DNA of 64,000 nucleotides from Alitta virens. Its lineage: Eukaryota > Annelida > Polychaeta > Phyllodocida > Nereididae. Positions 39,101-54,556 of the stretch are shown here, piece by piece (position 1 is the first letter of the stretch; each line of letters starts with the position of its first letter). The stretch covers positions 258,001 to 322,000 of the forward strand of contig OW028573.1 in the NCBI GenBank assembly GCA_932294295.1. The letters are read 5' to 3'. The position numbers and the translations under genes are program-made. The notes beneath the pieces were generated by a model. It was not told the DNA's origin. It did no database searches and saw only the letters and a program-made list of their open reading frames with translations.

Positions 39101-42100
39101 ATTGGAAAAAGTACTCCAGATCCAGAATAGGATCCGGATCACCCAAAAAAATGTAATCACTTCTTAGAGTCATTACCATCTGTCTACCAAAATGTATCCA
39201 AAATCCCTCATAACCTTTTGAGATATCCTGGAAACACATATCCCCTTACAAGAGGTAATAAAACAGCTACTGTCTTCATTTGGTACCTACATGATGTCAT
39301 GCTCAGACCATTGCATCACAAGCTGGACAATTCAGCCAATCATATGCAGAATACACTATGTGATGTCATACTTCGATATCGATTCGACGTAATTATTACG
39401 GGGATAATAAGATTTTCCATCATTATGAAAAAATTATGAAGTAGATATCAAAAAGAGAAAGTACTAAAATTAAGAATATATGGTATCTTTGATATGGAGG
39501 TTTGAAAAATCAGTATTCTTTTTATATTTTCCCCTAATTATGAATATTCTGTTTCATTCATGGCCATGAGACTAACGGCCATTTTGGACATTGTTCCCAT
39601 CAACTAAAATGTAGATAAGTTCTTTAAAAAATTTCACTCATGTGAGATCTGTAGTGTCTTTGATAAGGATGTTTGAAAAAACAAGAAATTTTCATATTTC
39701 ACTTTATTATGCAAATTTTCCAAAAGGCACGACTATTTTAGACTTATTTTGGGAACTTTTTATGCATCTTGGTACTGTAGTGGGCGAGTTCTGCTCCAGT
39801 CATGCGCGCCCGCACGCCCACATGCCCGCCCATGGACAGACATGAATTTTCAAAGCAATGACAAATACCCTCTTTGAACTTCGTTTGCTGAGAGTTAAAA
39901 GTAATTTTATTGTGAAGAAAACCTTTGTAATCCTGTAAACAATTCCAAATGTTCTTGCTCTGCGGCAATTTTACGTCAGATTATAAGAATGGGAGTTCAA
40001 AAGATTGTCAGCCACAACTTGTGTGACAGATCTTGGAAATGTTTTTGGATTTCGCCAGTCTCACATTGTCTAAATCCAGATTTCAGGGACACGGGCTAAG
40101 TGCACTTCTTCAATGCGGATAATCAACTCTTTCAGGATGCCAATTACACCGGGAATGAAGTAAGACCCTTCTCAGATTTTAATTTAATGGCATGTGGAAG
40201 ATTTGCAGTCCACACTCAGTCCAACTAAAGCAATGGCTTTATGATCTCCTGCAGTGGATTTTGGGGGCTTTTACTCACTAAGTAGATTACAGTTGGCTTT
40301 CTGAAAGCCAAAACTTGAAAGAATGGTTCTTTTATTGTCTGTAGACCCGCATCCCCAGGAGAAATAACAGCCAGTGATTGTATGTGTGTGTTGAACTCTC
40401 TTTAGGCTATTGCGAAATGATTCGATTTCGGTTTGTAGTTGGTGGCAGCAAGTGCCAGAAGGGCCGTCCTATCTGCATCTACAGTTTCCAGTTTTATTTG
40501 CAGAGGCCATAGCCTTAATGGAGATGGGAGGGAGCTGAGGGGGAGATGGTAGGGCTGCCTTGGTGCCAATGTTGACCAAGGGAAAAGGGCGCCTTGTTTG
40601 GCTGAGTTGATTCATCCAACTAGCCTCTAAAACCTTGTGGGTCCACGTGTTGTTATACATCACAGGAATAATGTCGAAGGATTAATGTCAACAGGAAAAA
40701 AGAAAATGAGAGGAAAGCGAAATGCTGTTTCAAGTGGTGTATCACTCGCTTTCTGAAGAGCATCTGGGTGACATTTGTCATTCGGTTCAGATATCTGCTA
40801 GTATTTGACATGTAATGGGGAGTACATGAAACTAAGCGCCAATTCCACAAGGAAATTCTTCCAATGTATTAGGTTGCCTACATGGTTCAGATAAGCATGA
40901 TAGACACCATAATATACTGAGATCTCTATATTTAGCATTAATGTACTTCTGTTAAGGAACAGCACTGGATTTACGTGTATTACTAACATGGAAACCAGTG
41001 TATATGCGAAGCCACAGAAAGGTGTAATTTTCAGAGTAGTTATCTAAGAGCTATCTTATATCCAAGGTAATTACTCTAGAAATGGACACTGGGACTCAGT
41101 TATTACATTGGTAATTGAGAAATGGAATTTGGTGAGGTTTGGTAATATGATGTAGATTGGACAACGTGGCATATAATTATTCCCATGGACAGATTAGATA
41201 AAGTAATATTAAATAGTGGGAATTCCCCAATGACTATATATATTATATATATAAGCCTAGAGGCGTAACAAGGTATACGCTTTAAAAACAGATTAATTAT
41301 GCAAACCATGAAAAGGATCAATTTCAACCAATCCGAGTGCTCAATATTTACCTGACTAATCTTCTGATTGAAATGAATAGCTCAAGTTGACCACGTTGTT
41401 ATGAAATATATATGGGTATACTGTTTTACAACCTGGACGAAAGAAATTAATTGGAAAGGGCAAAAAAACACAAGTAATAGTTAGATTATAACCCAAAAAT
41501 TATAGAGTCCAACCCAAGTTTTACAGGGATTGCAACTGATTTCTAAATGAAGTGGTCACCCAAATGTGGTCTGTCTAGCTCAGAGGATGATAGACCCTGC
41601 CCCAACATGGCTACGACTGTGTTAAATGACGATTCTACCGATGACAAAAAAGTCCGGTCTCTGTGTCTTAGCAATTGGCTCCGGTAATTCTATTAGTTCC
41701 GGACATAATGGCTAGCTGCAGTCCACGACAAGGGTATACCCAACTGGGTAAGCAACATACATTGCCGTTTGGGACTATCCTATTCCTTTCTTATGAGTCC
41801 TGTGTGCCCTGCCCTGTTCATTAAACTCTGCACCTTTGAAATTTAACTTTTGCAGATGCTTTTACGCATATAGACTCCGTCTGCATTGATCAAAGTGTTC
41901 TTACACAGATATACACATCTGTCAGGTATCATTCTATGCTTTTTCGTGTCTTGTTGCTTAAATATGAAATTATATATGCCTAGCGTGTTCATTTTCTTGC
42001 GTTTACTCTCTCCTCCTGTTCTGCAACGCTACAATGAATTGTATCTACAACAATGACTTTCCTTTTGATTGTATAAATGCATGTAATCCAGATCAACATG

Positions 42101-45100
42101 GCCTTGTTTCTAACATGCTTTACATAAGCATATGGATTTTCACATTTTACTGCTGACAAATGTGTTTTACACAGCATAGCAGTTAGGTAAAAGTAGTCTG
42201 TTAAGAAAACGAAGTTACGTTCTAGGATATTCACATATGTGTGCATATAAGTTAAAGGAGGGTAGATAATCCTAGGCTAATCTCTTTTATGAAATGTGTC
42301 TATTTTTATCCTAGAAATAGTATTGTTGCCAGTTGAATGGCGGAAATGTCCCCTGTCAAGCATGACAGCTCTTAATTTTGCATAACATGCTTCAGCTTGA
42401 CACGATATTATTGGCAACAACAGTGTAACTAATTGACATAATCTAGATTAATTGATATTCTTACCTTTGTACAATTTCTCAATTCTCAGTGAAGTTGATG
42501 CATCACATACTGTTGACTGATGTACTAGTTGTGACTGCCACTGTGTACTTCTAAGTGGATGCACTCTTGGTGCTATTAGCTCCTTAGGAAAGGTGTGGTG
42601 GAAGTGATCTTCACTTAGCCGGTCTCACCATATGATCTGATAGACACGGAGTCAGTGCATCTCCCTGAAGCTCGAGCTGTCAAAACCATCTGCTTAACAG
42701 AGCATGCCTGGCATTTCAGTGACACCTCTGCTCACTTTGACCTGAGCGCTGCTTTGTGTGGATGCTGGCATCATCTGCTGGCATCATCTGCTGGCTGCCA
42801 GCTTCACTGCTCGGGTATCGGCTGGCCACACATCTCTGGCGCATCATCAACTGATTCTGCAGCTGAATTCATCATCTCTGTCTTGCTGAAAGAGCCTGAC
42901 AAGCTGCTCTGTCTGACAGTCTGTCACATCACAAAGCAAGAAAGATGTCCCCTTGCCAAAGTGTCCATAATGTGACAATGGCTGTCACAATAGCGGTCGC
43001 CATGCAAGAATGTCTTTGACATTTGTTTTCCCAACGACAAAAACCACATGCAAAAAAAACCTCTACTGTGACAAGTAGGTTGTTATACTAGTGCTACACA
43101 GAATTAACATCTCCGAGAAAAACTCACAACTAGAAAGGCTTGCTTCGTGTGTTTTATTTTAGCTATAAATCTAACGGATAAAATAGCGTTATTAAACTTT
43201 AAATCTTAAATTAGATGTTGTACATTAGAAATATACATGATCTTATTGACTGCATGTAGTTTGTGTATAACACCTCATCCTGCCAAGGTCGATTTAACTG
43301 GCTAGTTAAAAATATCAGTTCTTATTAACAATCAAAATACAGCCGTGGCTATAAGTTTCCGGATACTTGCTATAGATGGTGACTATGGCCACATTTTGAT
43401 TTTGCATCACAGCTTTTATAACCCTTAGCTATGTATATGGCCTGGGGTATTGCAATGGCCGGCATATCGGTCAGTTTGTCCCTCCCTTTTGTCTCTCTGT
43501 CTGTCTGTCAACCACACTTGTGGACATAATAACTTCAGGTCTACTGAGACTAAGCCCATGAAACTACAGGTAATATGCCTTAGAGGAAGACCTTGAATGA
43601 GTTAAAAGATTTAGGTCACAAGGGTAAAACTCATCCAGTGGTATGGCTCTTCATTTAACTCCCGCCAGCAAACATGTGGAAAATCAGGCTCCGCTCTCTG
43701 GCCAACACAAACCACAACTGTATATATTGGCGTGGTCATTGTGTAAATGTATTTTCAAGATAGTAAATGTGATCCCTAAAGGAAAGATTCAAGAAAAAGT
43801 GCCGTAAAGCAAGAAACCAGATCCGAAAACTTCTGGCCACGGCTTTAGTCACACATTTATTGTGCATAGTGGTCAAGGGCATTCTAGTAGCAATGAGCTA
43901 TTTCCTTTGCCAGACAGAAAATTCATGAAGGAAATGAAATTTGCCTTCAGCTAGCAATGCCTAGCATCCAATGCATTAGCTATGGTAATGGAACCACTGA
44001 ACTGCGCTGAATCTTTATTGGTTTTGATCAGTCTATCTCTAGTAGCAAAGAATCTGGCTGGCATCAATAATGCTCTTGTTACCATTTATAGTATATATTT
44101 TATGTCATAACAAAATATTTTAAGTTCCTATTTTAAGCAATAGAATAGAATAAAATAGAATATTTTGTATGTAATAGTCGACCTCCATCTAATAAATTAT
44201 ATATCTTTAAATGATAATGTAATGATCATACATATTAAATATTGTAAGCAAGTCAAAGATAAACTGATTGATTTGTAAGTAACTGATTGGAGATGATACT
44301 CGCCCTATATTTTGCTTCATGTGTGCTCTTAGCCTAGAAATGATTTTTAAATTCATTCCAGTTGTCACAATTACACATTTGCACCACAAAGGCTTGTGTA
44401 TTATCTTGTAGATGAGACACCACATATTAAGGTGTAGCCGCATTACAGGGTTTTGTCCTTATTGACATCTTACAGTGACCCGGCGTATGACCTATTCCGC
44501 TGCAACGCGACTGTCAACATTACAGGAATTCCGGCCGCAACTTCAGTAAGAAAACTTCGATCAGTGTCGCCCAGTGCAAATTTGACTTAATGATGCCGCA
44601 TGTTGATTCTGCCTGCTCTCAGATACAGACAATGCTTCCCACACTCTTTTTCTCGGTGTTTTCATTCCTTTGGGATCTACCTTGTAACTTGAAGGTTTTC
44701 TACATCTTATATCCATGAAACACACACAAAAAAAAAAAAGGTAAATTAGTTGCTTAATGCATTCGGGTCTTGCTTCTTTCCAGTTTTCAAATACACAGCA
44801 GGCTGCATAACAAGCTGAATATATCTTGGAGAGAGAAAATCAAAACAGTAAAATGTAAAGTTTTGAATGTTTTGTGAGTCAGCAACAACGCGTTACAAAT
44901 TTCCTTTTTCCGTATAAGGATAAACACTGAAGGCTTTTTTTAATTATCTTCCGAGAACCGAAACTTACTTCATATACAGTCATAATCAGCTTGATCTGCT
45001 TCATCTCTTATTTAGATAATGTACAATCCAATCCTCTTGATATAAGATTACTTATGATAGGTCATCAACTACAGGAGCATAAACAGGCTTTGTCCATATT

Positions 45101-48100
45101 CATATAATAAGCTAGTTTTTTAAGATCCTTGTAGCTGCTCCCAAACAAACAACACACCTACATAAAATAGTGCATGTTCTGCTAGATAAATTGTAGCAAG
45201 GTCTTTTGTGGCTTTATTGACACTTCAAGGTGAATGTGTCAGAATGGCGGTCTTGTTGATGCCATTTAATTTACTCTCAGACAAGGTTTGTTGTCTCCTC
45301 TGGCCCTCACTGACCCCATCAAGGATCTCCTGTGGCCCATTCCACCCCAGTAGGCGCATTATGCTAATAGAGTATTGTATGGGCTCAGATATGCAAGAGG
45401 CCCAAGGTGTCTCCCTGTATAACCCCTTGCACTGCGCGAATATTTAGCGAGTACTGTATGAACGTAATTGTCAGCATCATTTCTGTCTTCTAGCAAGGTC
45501 AAAGTGCACAGCTGGTTTCACTCTGGTGTGTCATGTGCTGCGGAAATGATACGCGATGTAACCAGACAGCCGATCTCGTTCACTCGTATTCAAAGTTTAC
45601 TGCAGTTTAAATAATTGAATTAACTGTCTCTGGTATGTTTTAACGCTGAGTCAGTGCTACTGGCTTGAAAGCTGAGTCGGCAAGAATGGCCAGCTCCCTC
45701 AAGCAGACGTAATGATGAGGTGACGTGACATGTCAACGCGTGTTAGACATAATGACATCATTATTGACTCATAGTTCCGTTTCGCAATTTCACATGCTAG
45801 ACTTGAATACTATTGTACTGTATTTTTTCTTTGGTTTTTGTGTTGGCAATGAGGTATTCGACCTCCATATGTTCATGTATACAAACACCTCCAATGAACA
45901 CATTTACAAAATTGATTTTGAAAGTGCACTTATTAATGTTATCCAATGTTTGCAGTCTGTCTCATATCATGTGGACAGAACTTCAGCCCATACACTCATT
46001 CCCATTTAGGTGCTGTGAACTCCCTGTCCTTCATTGTGTAGTTTATCCCACTCAGGAAACATGCTCATGCAAGATTCAGGACAGGATTACGGGTCCATGA
46101 GTCAATTACAAGAGATTTGATGTAAATGAGTGAAAGCTATGCTAGGACTCCCTTCCCACGTTGAGAGAGTTCTGTTCATGTAGTTTGTGTGGTGGTCTCT
46201 TGGGGCAGCTGTTTAACACTTAGAACATGTACACGCCAATATATTAAGGTTTGTCAGGGCTTGCTGTAAGTCTCATAGGGACACTTTGGATAAGTTACGT
46301 TGCTTTAACTGTAGAGAGCAGCCGTTGTTTTAATTATTTAGACATTTGCAAAGAGAGACAGAGTATGAAAATTCTGAAATGTAACAGGTTGATCTCAACC
46401 CCACATTTTGTTTTATTAGCTTCCTATGTAATAATGATGAGATGAACAGAATGTTAGGCAACGTTGTCTCATGCCTTTGGCCTTAAATAACAACATCATT
46501 TAAGATTCAATCGTGTGCACAGTGCACAGACTTTGAGTAGAAGGAAAGTTTAAAGACGAGCATACCACTTATTTAACAGGAATGGTTGAAAACAACTCTG
46601 TAATGAGCCCCACAGGTGATATGTACTGCCTCCACGGTGACCTTAGCAATTCAATAGCAATGTGTTTTCCTGGCAGCTGAAGTCCGACAAAGGCTCCTGG
46701 CGAAGTTGAGAAGCTTCTAAGACACAAAACGAATTTGCGGCTGTCACATGCACTCAGTGTTTCCCGAAGTAGTGGAACGCTAATGTCATGTTTAATTTGG
46801 GATTCACCGCGATATTTTTGGTATTTTTTGGTTTTATCACGACAAATGAGTGGACCAGTAGTTTAAGTCAATCATTAGCATATCCCTAAATATCAATTTT
46901 ATAATTCTAGATTCCCAAGAGATTTATTTCGATAGCTGAAATAGTTAGCATAACTCGATCTTCGTGTATCACCCAACTAAGGAGCTACTTTTCTAGTTGT
47001 ACTGCAAACGTGGAGCCTGATGGGTTTCTGGTCCACCCATTTCCTCACTAACCTTCGTGAGAGAGCTACAAGGTATACAAGCAGTCTATGAAAATATATG
47101 TCATGTAGATATGATATTATAACAATTCTTTACTCGGTATGTGTGTAATACACACTGTGTATTGGAGTTTGCTTTGCCAAGAGCACTTTGTTGTACTTAA
47201 GAAGTTGTCTAAATTCCCTTCCTCATTCAATGCAGTCGTCGCATCAGGGTCTCTTTGCCACGTGAGCCTTTGATGATGAAAGCATGTGTTATGCGGAATA
47301 TATACAATGCCCATTGTATTTGTCACTGTAACTTAGAATGGCCAAAGTGGCTTGATGCAATTCATTTGTGTTTAGAGACAAATCGAATGTGTAACATATT
47401 TATTCAATATTTAGCACCATAGACACATGAAAATGAAGATGTCATCTGCATTATAATCATATGATAATCCCATTTTGCGATGTGAATGAGATGTGAATGA
47501 GACTGGGATTAAGAAGAAAGCTAAATATGGTTCCATCAAGCAGCACTGGCCTAGATCAAATTTGTTGGAGCTAAAAATGTATTTTGTGATTATACGAACC
47601 CCACCCTGTTCCTCCTTCACATTATGCAGACCTCTGCTTCTTATAATTGATTTGCAGTCTGGTGAGACAAAACTGTCCGAGTAAAGAACGGTTTGGTGCA
47701 GAGGAAATTGCCATTTTGGTCCTGGTCAGTCAGGTTTATGGCATTGTACCACAGTCATGTTACACTTGGGGACCTTAAACTTGTTGTAGTGGAGCAGATA
47801 GCAAGGAGACACCCAGACTGTGGCAAGATAAAGTGTAATTGTGGGTGCCATTAACTCTGGTAAATTCCATGGAATCACATTGCCCAAAAATCCGCATGTC
47901 AATGGTATTATGATAAGGGTAAGAAATTGTTAGTGAAGACCTAATTCTCGTGCTGTGTATGAGATGAAACTTTGTCTTAGCTTTATATTATTTTCATTAT
48001 TGTATGGCAGTCACTGTATTAATGCTCTAATATACAATGATGACTTAAACAAATGAAGATGTTTCTAATTCTATTCAGAGATATCTTTAGCAGGTGAAAA

Positions 48101-51100
48101 TCCCCTTCATATAAAACACTTCCTCAGAAGTAAACAAATCTCAGACATGAACTTGAAACACATGCTGTATGTGAGGATATTCCGGCAAAGCAAAAAGCCC
48201 AAGGTTGGATTTTTGTGTCGTCATCTCAGATGCAGTATATCGTTGCTTTCTGTATGTCACCGGTTTATGCGTGATTTCAGTCTGTGGTTAGCCACTTATT
48301 CCTCGCCTCACCTTCAGGATAATTCCCGCCATCAAATGTATTAGTGGATTGTTGCAAATCCTATTTGTTGGGCTCAATTTGGCTGAACCTTCTAAACCAA
48401 TAATGGCCTCCACTTGTGCGAGGCCAGTGATTGAATCCAAACCTTGTTATAGATGGATTGACCCGTCTGTGGTTCTGGAAAGGCTTGTTTGCGCTCTGTC
48501 CTTTCTCTCACGGCTTGAATTTATGGGCATACTTGTCAGCTCTGGCTGTTAAATTGTTGCACAAAACTCGCCTTATATGTAAACTTTTAATTGAAGTGTA
48601 GTGGCTTTCAGTTTTATGGTAAATTCTAACCAGTATTCTAGGTTCCAACTAATGGAAGGTCCAGTGAAACTTCTACAAGTATAGTACAGTGCACACTTAG
48701 AAATGCAGAGTCTTGTCAGTTTAACTTCAACTTGTTATGTGAAAGGAGTATCTGTTTCATGACAAGAACAGTCCCCTTCCACTAATCTCTGCTACATTAT
48801 CTGATCTACTGAAAGACTAAATGGAGACAAGTTTGTCTGCTATCTGCAGCTCAGCTTGACCCAATCTCTTTTCAAATTGCCCCGTACATTGCCCATACAT
48901 TTGTAGTCTGTTCTTTCTCGCTGCTTTTTCTGCCTTTGATTGCGCGGCATTATTTACATTCCAAAGAGCTGGTCAGTTGACCGGTCAGTTGGCTGGTCAG
49001 CCAGTGGTCAGTTAGCCATCTCCCTAGTGCTCTCTTGAGTTTGAGTTTGAGTTTGTTTATTTGCACCAAACAAAGTGAGTACATTTTGCAAATTATAGTA
49101 AACATAGTAACAATATATAACATATCAGATTGGTGCAAGGGATACACCCGAGTATCATATACTATCACCCGATAGGGTGGGTGCTCCCTTTTATAAAAGT
49201 TTAATCAAAATAAAATAGTTAATAATTATGTATTAACATAGAAGAAAATACAGAAAAGAAAAAGAAATACAATTCAATACACTGGTCAGCCAGTGGTCAG
49301 TTAGCCATCTCCCTAGTGCTCTCTTGAGTGCGATGTCCACTCTTTGACCCGTTTGACTTGGTGCTTTATTTCTTTACCTAAACTTTGGAGGAAAATGAAG
49401 ACTACACTGTAGAGAGAACTGTGGTACGAAGGCTGCATGAATAAGAAGCACAGAAATTATTCTTGTTTTCTTTTAACAAACAAATATAGAATAAGTTGTT
49501 TTTTTCTGCGAAATAATCCATGTCCGATATAAGAAACCATCTTTTTACCCAGTAGAAAATATTTTCAGATATTTTGCTGCATTATTTGTAAAACAAAGAA
49601 TTAATGTTATTTGTGGCGGATTTATTAAGCCAGTGGAACAATTGCAAATTTTTTTATTTGAGAACCCTGCCAGCCAAAATAATGGACCTTATATCAAACA
49701 GTGATTTACGTTGGGTAACCGGTTCCGTTATCATTGTAAAGCTTTACTAAAATGAGCAGAAATTGCCAATTTGAAACCATCAAAACGTTTTATGAAGATT
49801 TAAAGTGGCATTACTATGGTTTTGTGTGATGTTTAATTCTCCTTTATTTAACGTTTATGACGAGTGATGATGCCAACCTGTCCAGCATTTGTCGCCTCCT
49901 TTCTCTTATGTGGCTTTAATCAAAGGGAATATTGCTGTATTAAGTTTGATATTAGAATGTTAGTGACTTGTTGGTGACGTTTGATGGCTCTTCTGCAGCT
50001 CCTGGTGAGATATGAAGATCCTGCCACGGACTACGAGGAAGATGTCAAAGCCTCTCAAGATTTGGCCAAGAGGAAGCGGAAGACCAGGTTAGTGTCACTT
50101 CCGGTTTCATTAAAACGTCAGTGAGGGGAAATGGCAAATTTTACTCATAGTTTTAAATGACGTAGTTTGAGGGTTGGGGGAGTATATTTTATGGAATTAT
50201 TTTATGAATGAAGGCTTTATGAAGCATTTAAATATTACTTTAAAACCCATTGTTCCACCTGCTTTGAGATAAGCAATTATATATGACTGCTATGTGGATA
50301 CATGAACATTGAAAATTAATAATGAGTGCTTTTACATTATATTCATAAGTTCGATCTAACACGAAATATCACTTGCCATTTAATAATTAGCCCTAACGTG
50401 ATGGAGAAAAGGTAACATTGTCCAGCACAAAGTTGTTGTATCTTTCAATTGACACTCGTTAAATGTTAATGTTGTCTAGATCTTGTTTTGTCTCTGTTAA
50501 GTGTTTAGAAAGATAATAAGAATGCATTAGATACGATTATTTAAGTCTCTCATCTTCTATTGTGCATTTGTGGTTTTAAATATATCTAAACTCTGATTTC
50601 ATGCTCGCCTGCACCCTGGTCTCTCGTTTGTGTCTTCGAGTGGAATAAACGAGCTTAATTCTTGTCTGGTAGAATCATTTAAGACATTTCATATCTGACC
50701 TTTTTCTGATGTAATGAAATGATTATGAATTTAATTCAGATCTGTCCTCTACTATTTCGAGTTGTCATCGGTGTCACTGCATCCTGTCAAATTGCCATCG
50801 AAAATCAGGATTAGAGATGTGAGTTATATTCTCAATTCTAATTCGATTCACACAATTCAATCAACAGACAATTAAATCATCAACCTAAGACAACATTGCT
50901 TCGTGTGGCATTATTTCCATTTCTGCAGAGCATTTCATGGCCTTATATGTAATTGATTATGTTGATACAGCTTGTGATAGTGGTACTTTTTTTGTGCCAA
51001 ATACATTGATTTTTTTGTGCCAAATACATTGATTTTTTTTTTACATTTTAAAATGTTATGTAAAACTTGAAACCTTTGCAAATCGTCAAGTACCTTTAAA

Positions 51101-54100
51101 AGGGAATTTGTGGGTCTTCTATTGTTTTTTTCTGTACCAACTGCATTACATAAGCTTTCATTACTTTGCAGGTTGCCGTTGGCAACGACCACGTGATCGT
51201 GGTTACCATGGAGAGGATGGTGTACAGCTGGGGCGAGGGCAGCAGAGGTCAACTGGGCCATGGGGTTCAGGAGAGTTTGGCAAAACCTGAGTTGGTCGAA
51301 GCTCTAAAAGGCAAATCAATCATCAGGTCTGTCAATTTCCACTTGTAATTTTCCTGCTTAGGGTATGATATGGTGAGCCTGGGGCTGGAACTGAAGTGTT
51401 GAGCTGTAACTGAAGGGCTGGAGTAGAGTCGGTAAATTTACAGAAACAATAGGACAGTTCTAAAGTAAATAATGGTGACATCCAACAGTTTATCAATCAA
51501 TATGCCCTGCTTATTGTCCATGTTTTTATGCATTATTTGTAGTTGTTTTAACGATCCTACATGGCCAAATGTGCCAAGTGCGTTTTCCATGAGATAAACG
51601 CATGGAAAACGCACGTAGCACATTTGGCCATGTAGGATCTCACCTCAGTGCAAGAACACTGACTGTTACACTGTATTTTTCTGGTGCATTTTGGAATATA
51701 CTATATAGTACTGTGGTGTACCTCAGAACAAGAGAATCGTGGAAGCCTAAAATCAATAAGTTACATGAAACGTTTAAAGTCTTCTAAGATTGGTTTAGAA
51801 TATGATAGCAGAACATAGGTGGCACTCCTTCACATGTCATTTACCAACACATGAGTGGTGTATTGAATATCACATGTTATCTGTCTATATTTACTGAGAG
51901 CATTTTTAACTGACCATTGCCATATCTCCCCCAGGGCCTGTTGTGGTGATGGCTTCAGCGTGTTCAGCAGCGAAAACGGCATCGTCATGACGTGTGGTGA
52001 CGGCCGTCATGGTTGCCTAGGTCACGACGATTGGAGCTCCACCTCTCGGCCTCGCCTCATAGAGGCCCTCCTAAGGTCAGTCACCCTTTTATCGCCTTCG
52101 AAATGATGAGAGAAATAGCATTGATGGATATTATTGACTCATTCTATCAGGGACCACAATATACTGCAAAGATTACATTATCACCCAGGGACAGAATTTA
52201 TTGAGTGTGCTGCTGCCTATTACTAATCATGCTAATGCCTAATTATATGTTTTCATTTGAACTAATTCTGTTAGTAATACCACAGGCATTTTGCCAACAT
52301 GCATCTGACATTGCTCAGCACTTTAACTAATACCAAGGCTACTGACTGCCTTAATTGGCTTCTCTTTTCAAGAGGCAGTCGTTTGCAACAGCTAATCAGA
52401 ATGTAGCTGAATACATTAGGAAAGCCCTGAGCTTGATGGCAATTCTTTTGCTAGTTTACCAGTTAGACTTAATACAAACAAATTTACCTTGTAGCCTGGG
52501 TTATGGCATTGAATGTCTAACAGTGAAATTGCATATCAATTAGTTTTGTTTGCATTGATTACACTCAATTCTTAAACAAAGATTGCTGTTAGGTCACTTA
52601 ATTAGCTTAAAGCTGACAGCACACAGCGCTTGGGAGATATTAGCCAATCAGGAAGCACCATAATGTGTGTAGATGGTGAAATATTCAAATTAGCTAGCAT
52701 TAGAGATGAGAATTGAACATTCCCAGCGTACAGGCAAGGAATTCCTTGAAAATAAGTTGTAAATACCCATAAATAATGGAAGTTATCACTTAGAATAAGA
52801 AGGAAAATTATTTTTGTATATAATATTGCCATATTTAAGTGTTATATGCTGTTATTGACTGAAACTGGTCCCATCCTTGAAGGCAGTTGCACAGGGGGAG
52901 TAAAAGCTGTTCTTGACAAAGTCAGTAGCCTTGGTCTTATTGTATGCTAACTGTTGTCATGATGGCCAATGCCTGTGGTAATACGTTGTTCGACGTAAGC
53001 TGCAAACATCGATGTTCGAGATAGACCTTATGGTTAAAGAATGGTTCTCTCATTTTTCGAAAGTTTGTTCAGCAATAAGCCAAGTTATTCTCATAAATAC
53101 AACTATAGTTGGAAGCATGTTTTAAGACCATTTTCCTTCTATGATCAACTCACTTTTTATAAACACCATTTGGATTTCCAGTGCATTTTCTGGACTATTT
53201 GCCAAAAATACAAATCTCTCCACAACACACTCTCATTAAGACATGAAATTGTCGATAGGATTCAGCGGTTCCACTCATTTATTTATCAGGATAAGGAAAA
53301 AGCATTTACTTTGTATTTGGTCATTTGGCGTTGGACACTGGTCAACATTCCTACTGGACTTGTGTACAGCTGTAGGATGCTATGATTAGCTATGTGCACT
53401 GTGAAAATCAATAGGGCTACTTCCGAACGTTCATGCAAAATTTAAGTACCCATAGGGCGTCGTAACTGTTGCTTCATACTGCTTCCTTCCTTTCACTTCA
53501 TTTAGGCAACTCAAGTCCAGTCTCTGGAAAAAAGACCATATAATAAATGTTACCTTAATTTAGTATATTATACCTTGCTTTTTGAACAGTGTGGATGTAG
53601 TGGCGGTTGCCTGTGGACCCCATCACGTGGTTGCTGTGGGGAGTGACGGGGAAGTCTACTCTTGGGGACAGGGAGCATGTGGAAGGCTGGGCTTGAAAAA
53701 TGAAGAAAATCAGTGAGTATACATCACCGTCCATTTGCAGAAATAATTACCCACATTCTCCATGCAACTATTGTCCATTTTGTGACCTTGAATATTTGTA
53801 CATTCCAATGTGACCAGGACAAATTGTTAACTGTGTTGGAGATTGGCATAACACTAAACAGCATTTTCTGCAATAGCGTTTATTTCCATTTCAGGTGTTC
53901 GCCTCAACAGGTGTCTTTCGCAGACACTGTCATGGTTCGTGACGTCAGATGCGGGCTGGATGGAACAATGCTCATGACGGACGTCGGCAGCGTCTTGGCC
54001 TGCGGAAACAATGAACACAATAAACTGGGGCTAAACATGAGACAGGGCTTCCTCATGGCCATGAAGAACATCTTCAATAAGGTCCTTACCCCATTCTTAC

Positions 54101-54523
54101 TATTAATGTTATTCACTGGATAGTGATCGCACACTCTGAGTTGGTTATTTTAAACCTTATGAAACCCAGATTCTGACCTTATCATATGTAAGGGGTTAAT
54201 TATGCATCACAATTGTTGTTTCAACCAAGTATAGTTTTTTAACCAAGTTTTCAATCAAAAATCAGTTTTGGAGTCCTAATTTCATACAGTAACTGATAAA
54301 TAGTAATATTAATAAACTTATCAAACTGTCTTTTGCCACGTTGGCGCGGGTCGTGGTGAAAACAAGATTGCCAGTTGGTGCAAACAGTTCATAGTTTGTG
54401 CACGACACACCAGGTGGTTTACTTGCACCGATGGGAACTGTAGCCCCGCCTCGTGGGCTTTGTAGAAACCTTCGAACTCACTGTGTAAACTGTTGCTTTA
54501 GCACTGTTTAACTACTCTATTTT

Positions 54524-54556
<33 letters not shown>

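Noticed and set aside
42655..42975. A 106-codon open frame in the large NEK intron
   Set aside because: It contains an internal short duplication (CATCATCTGCTGG), lacks recognisable features and has no matching splice partner.
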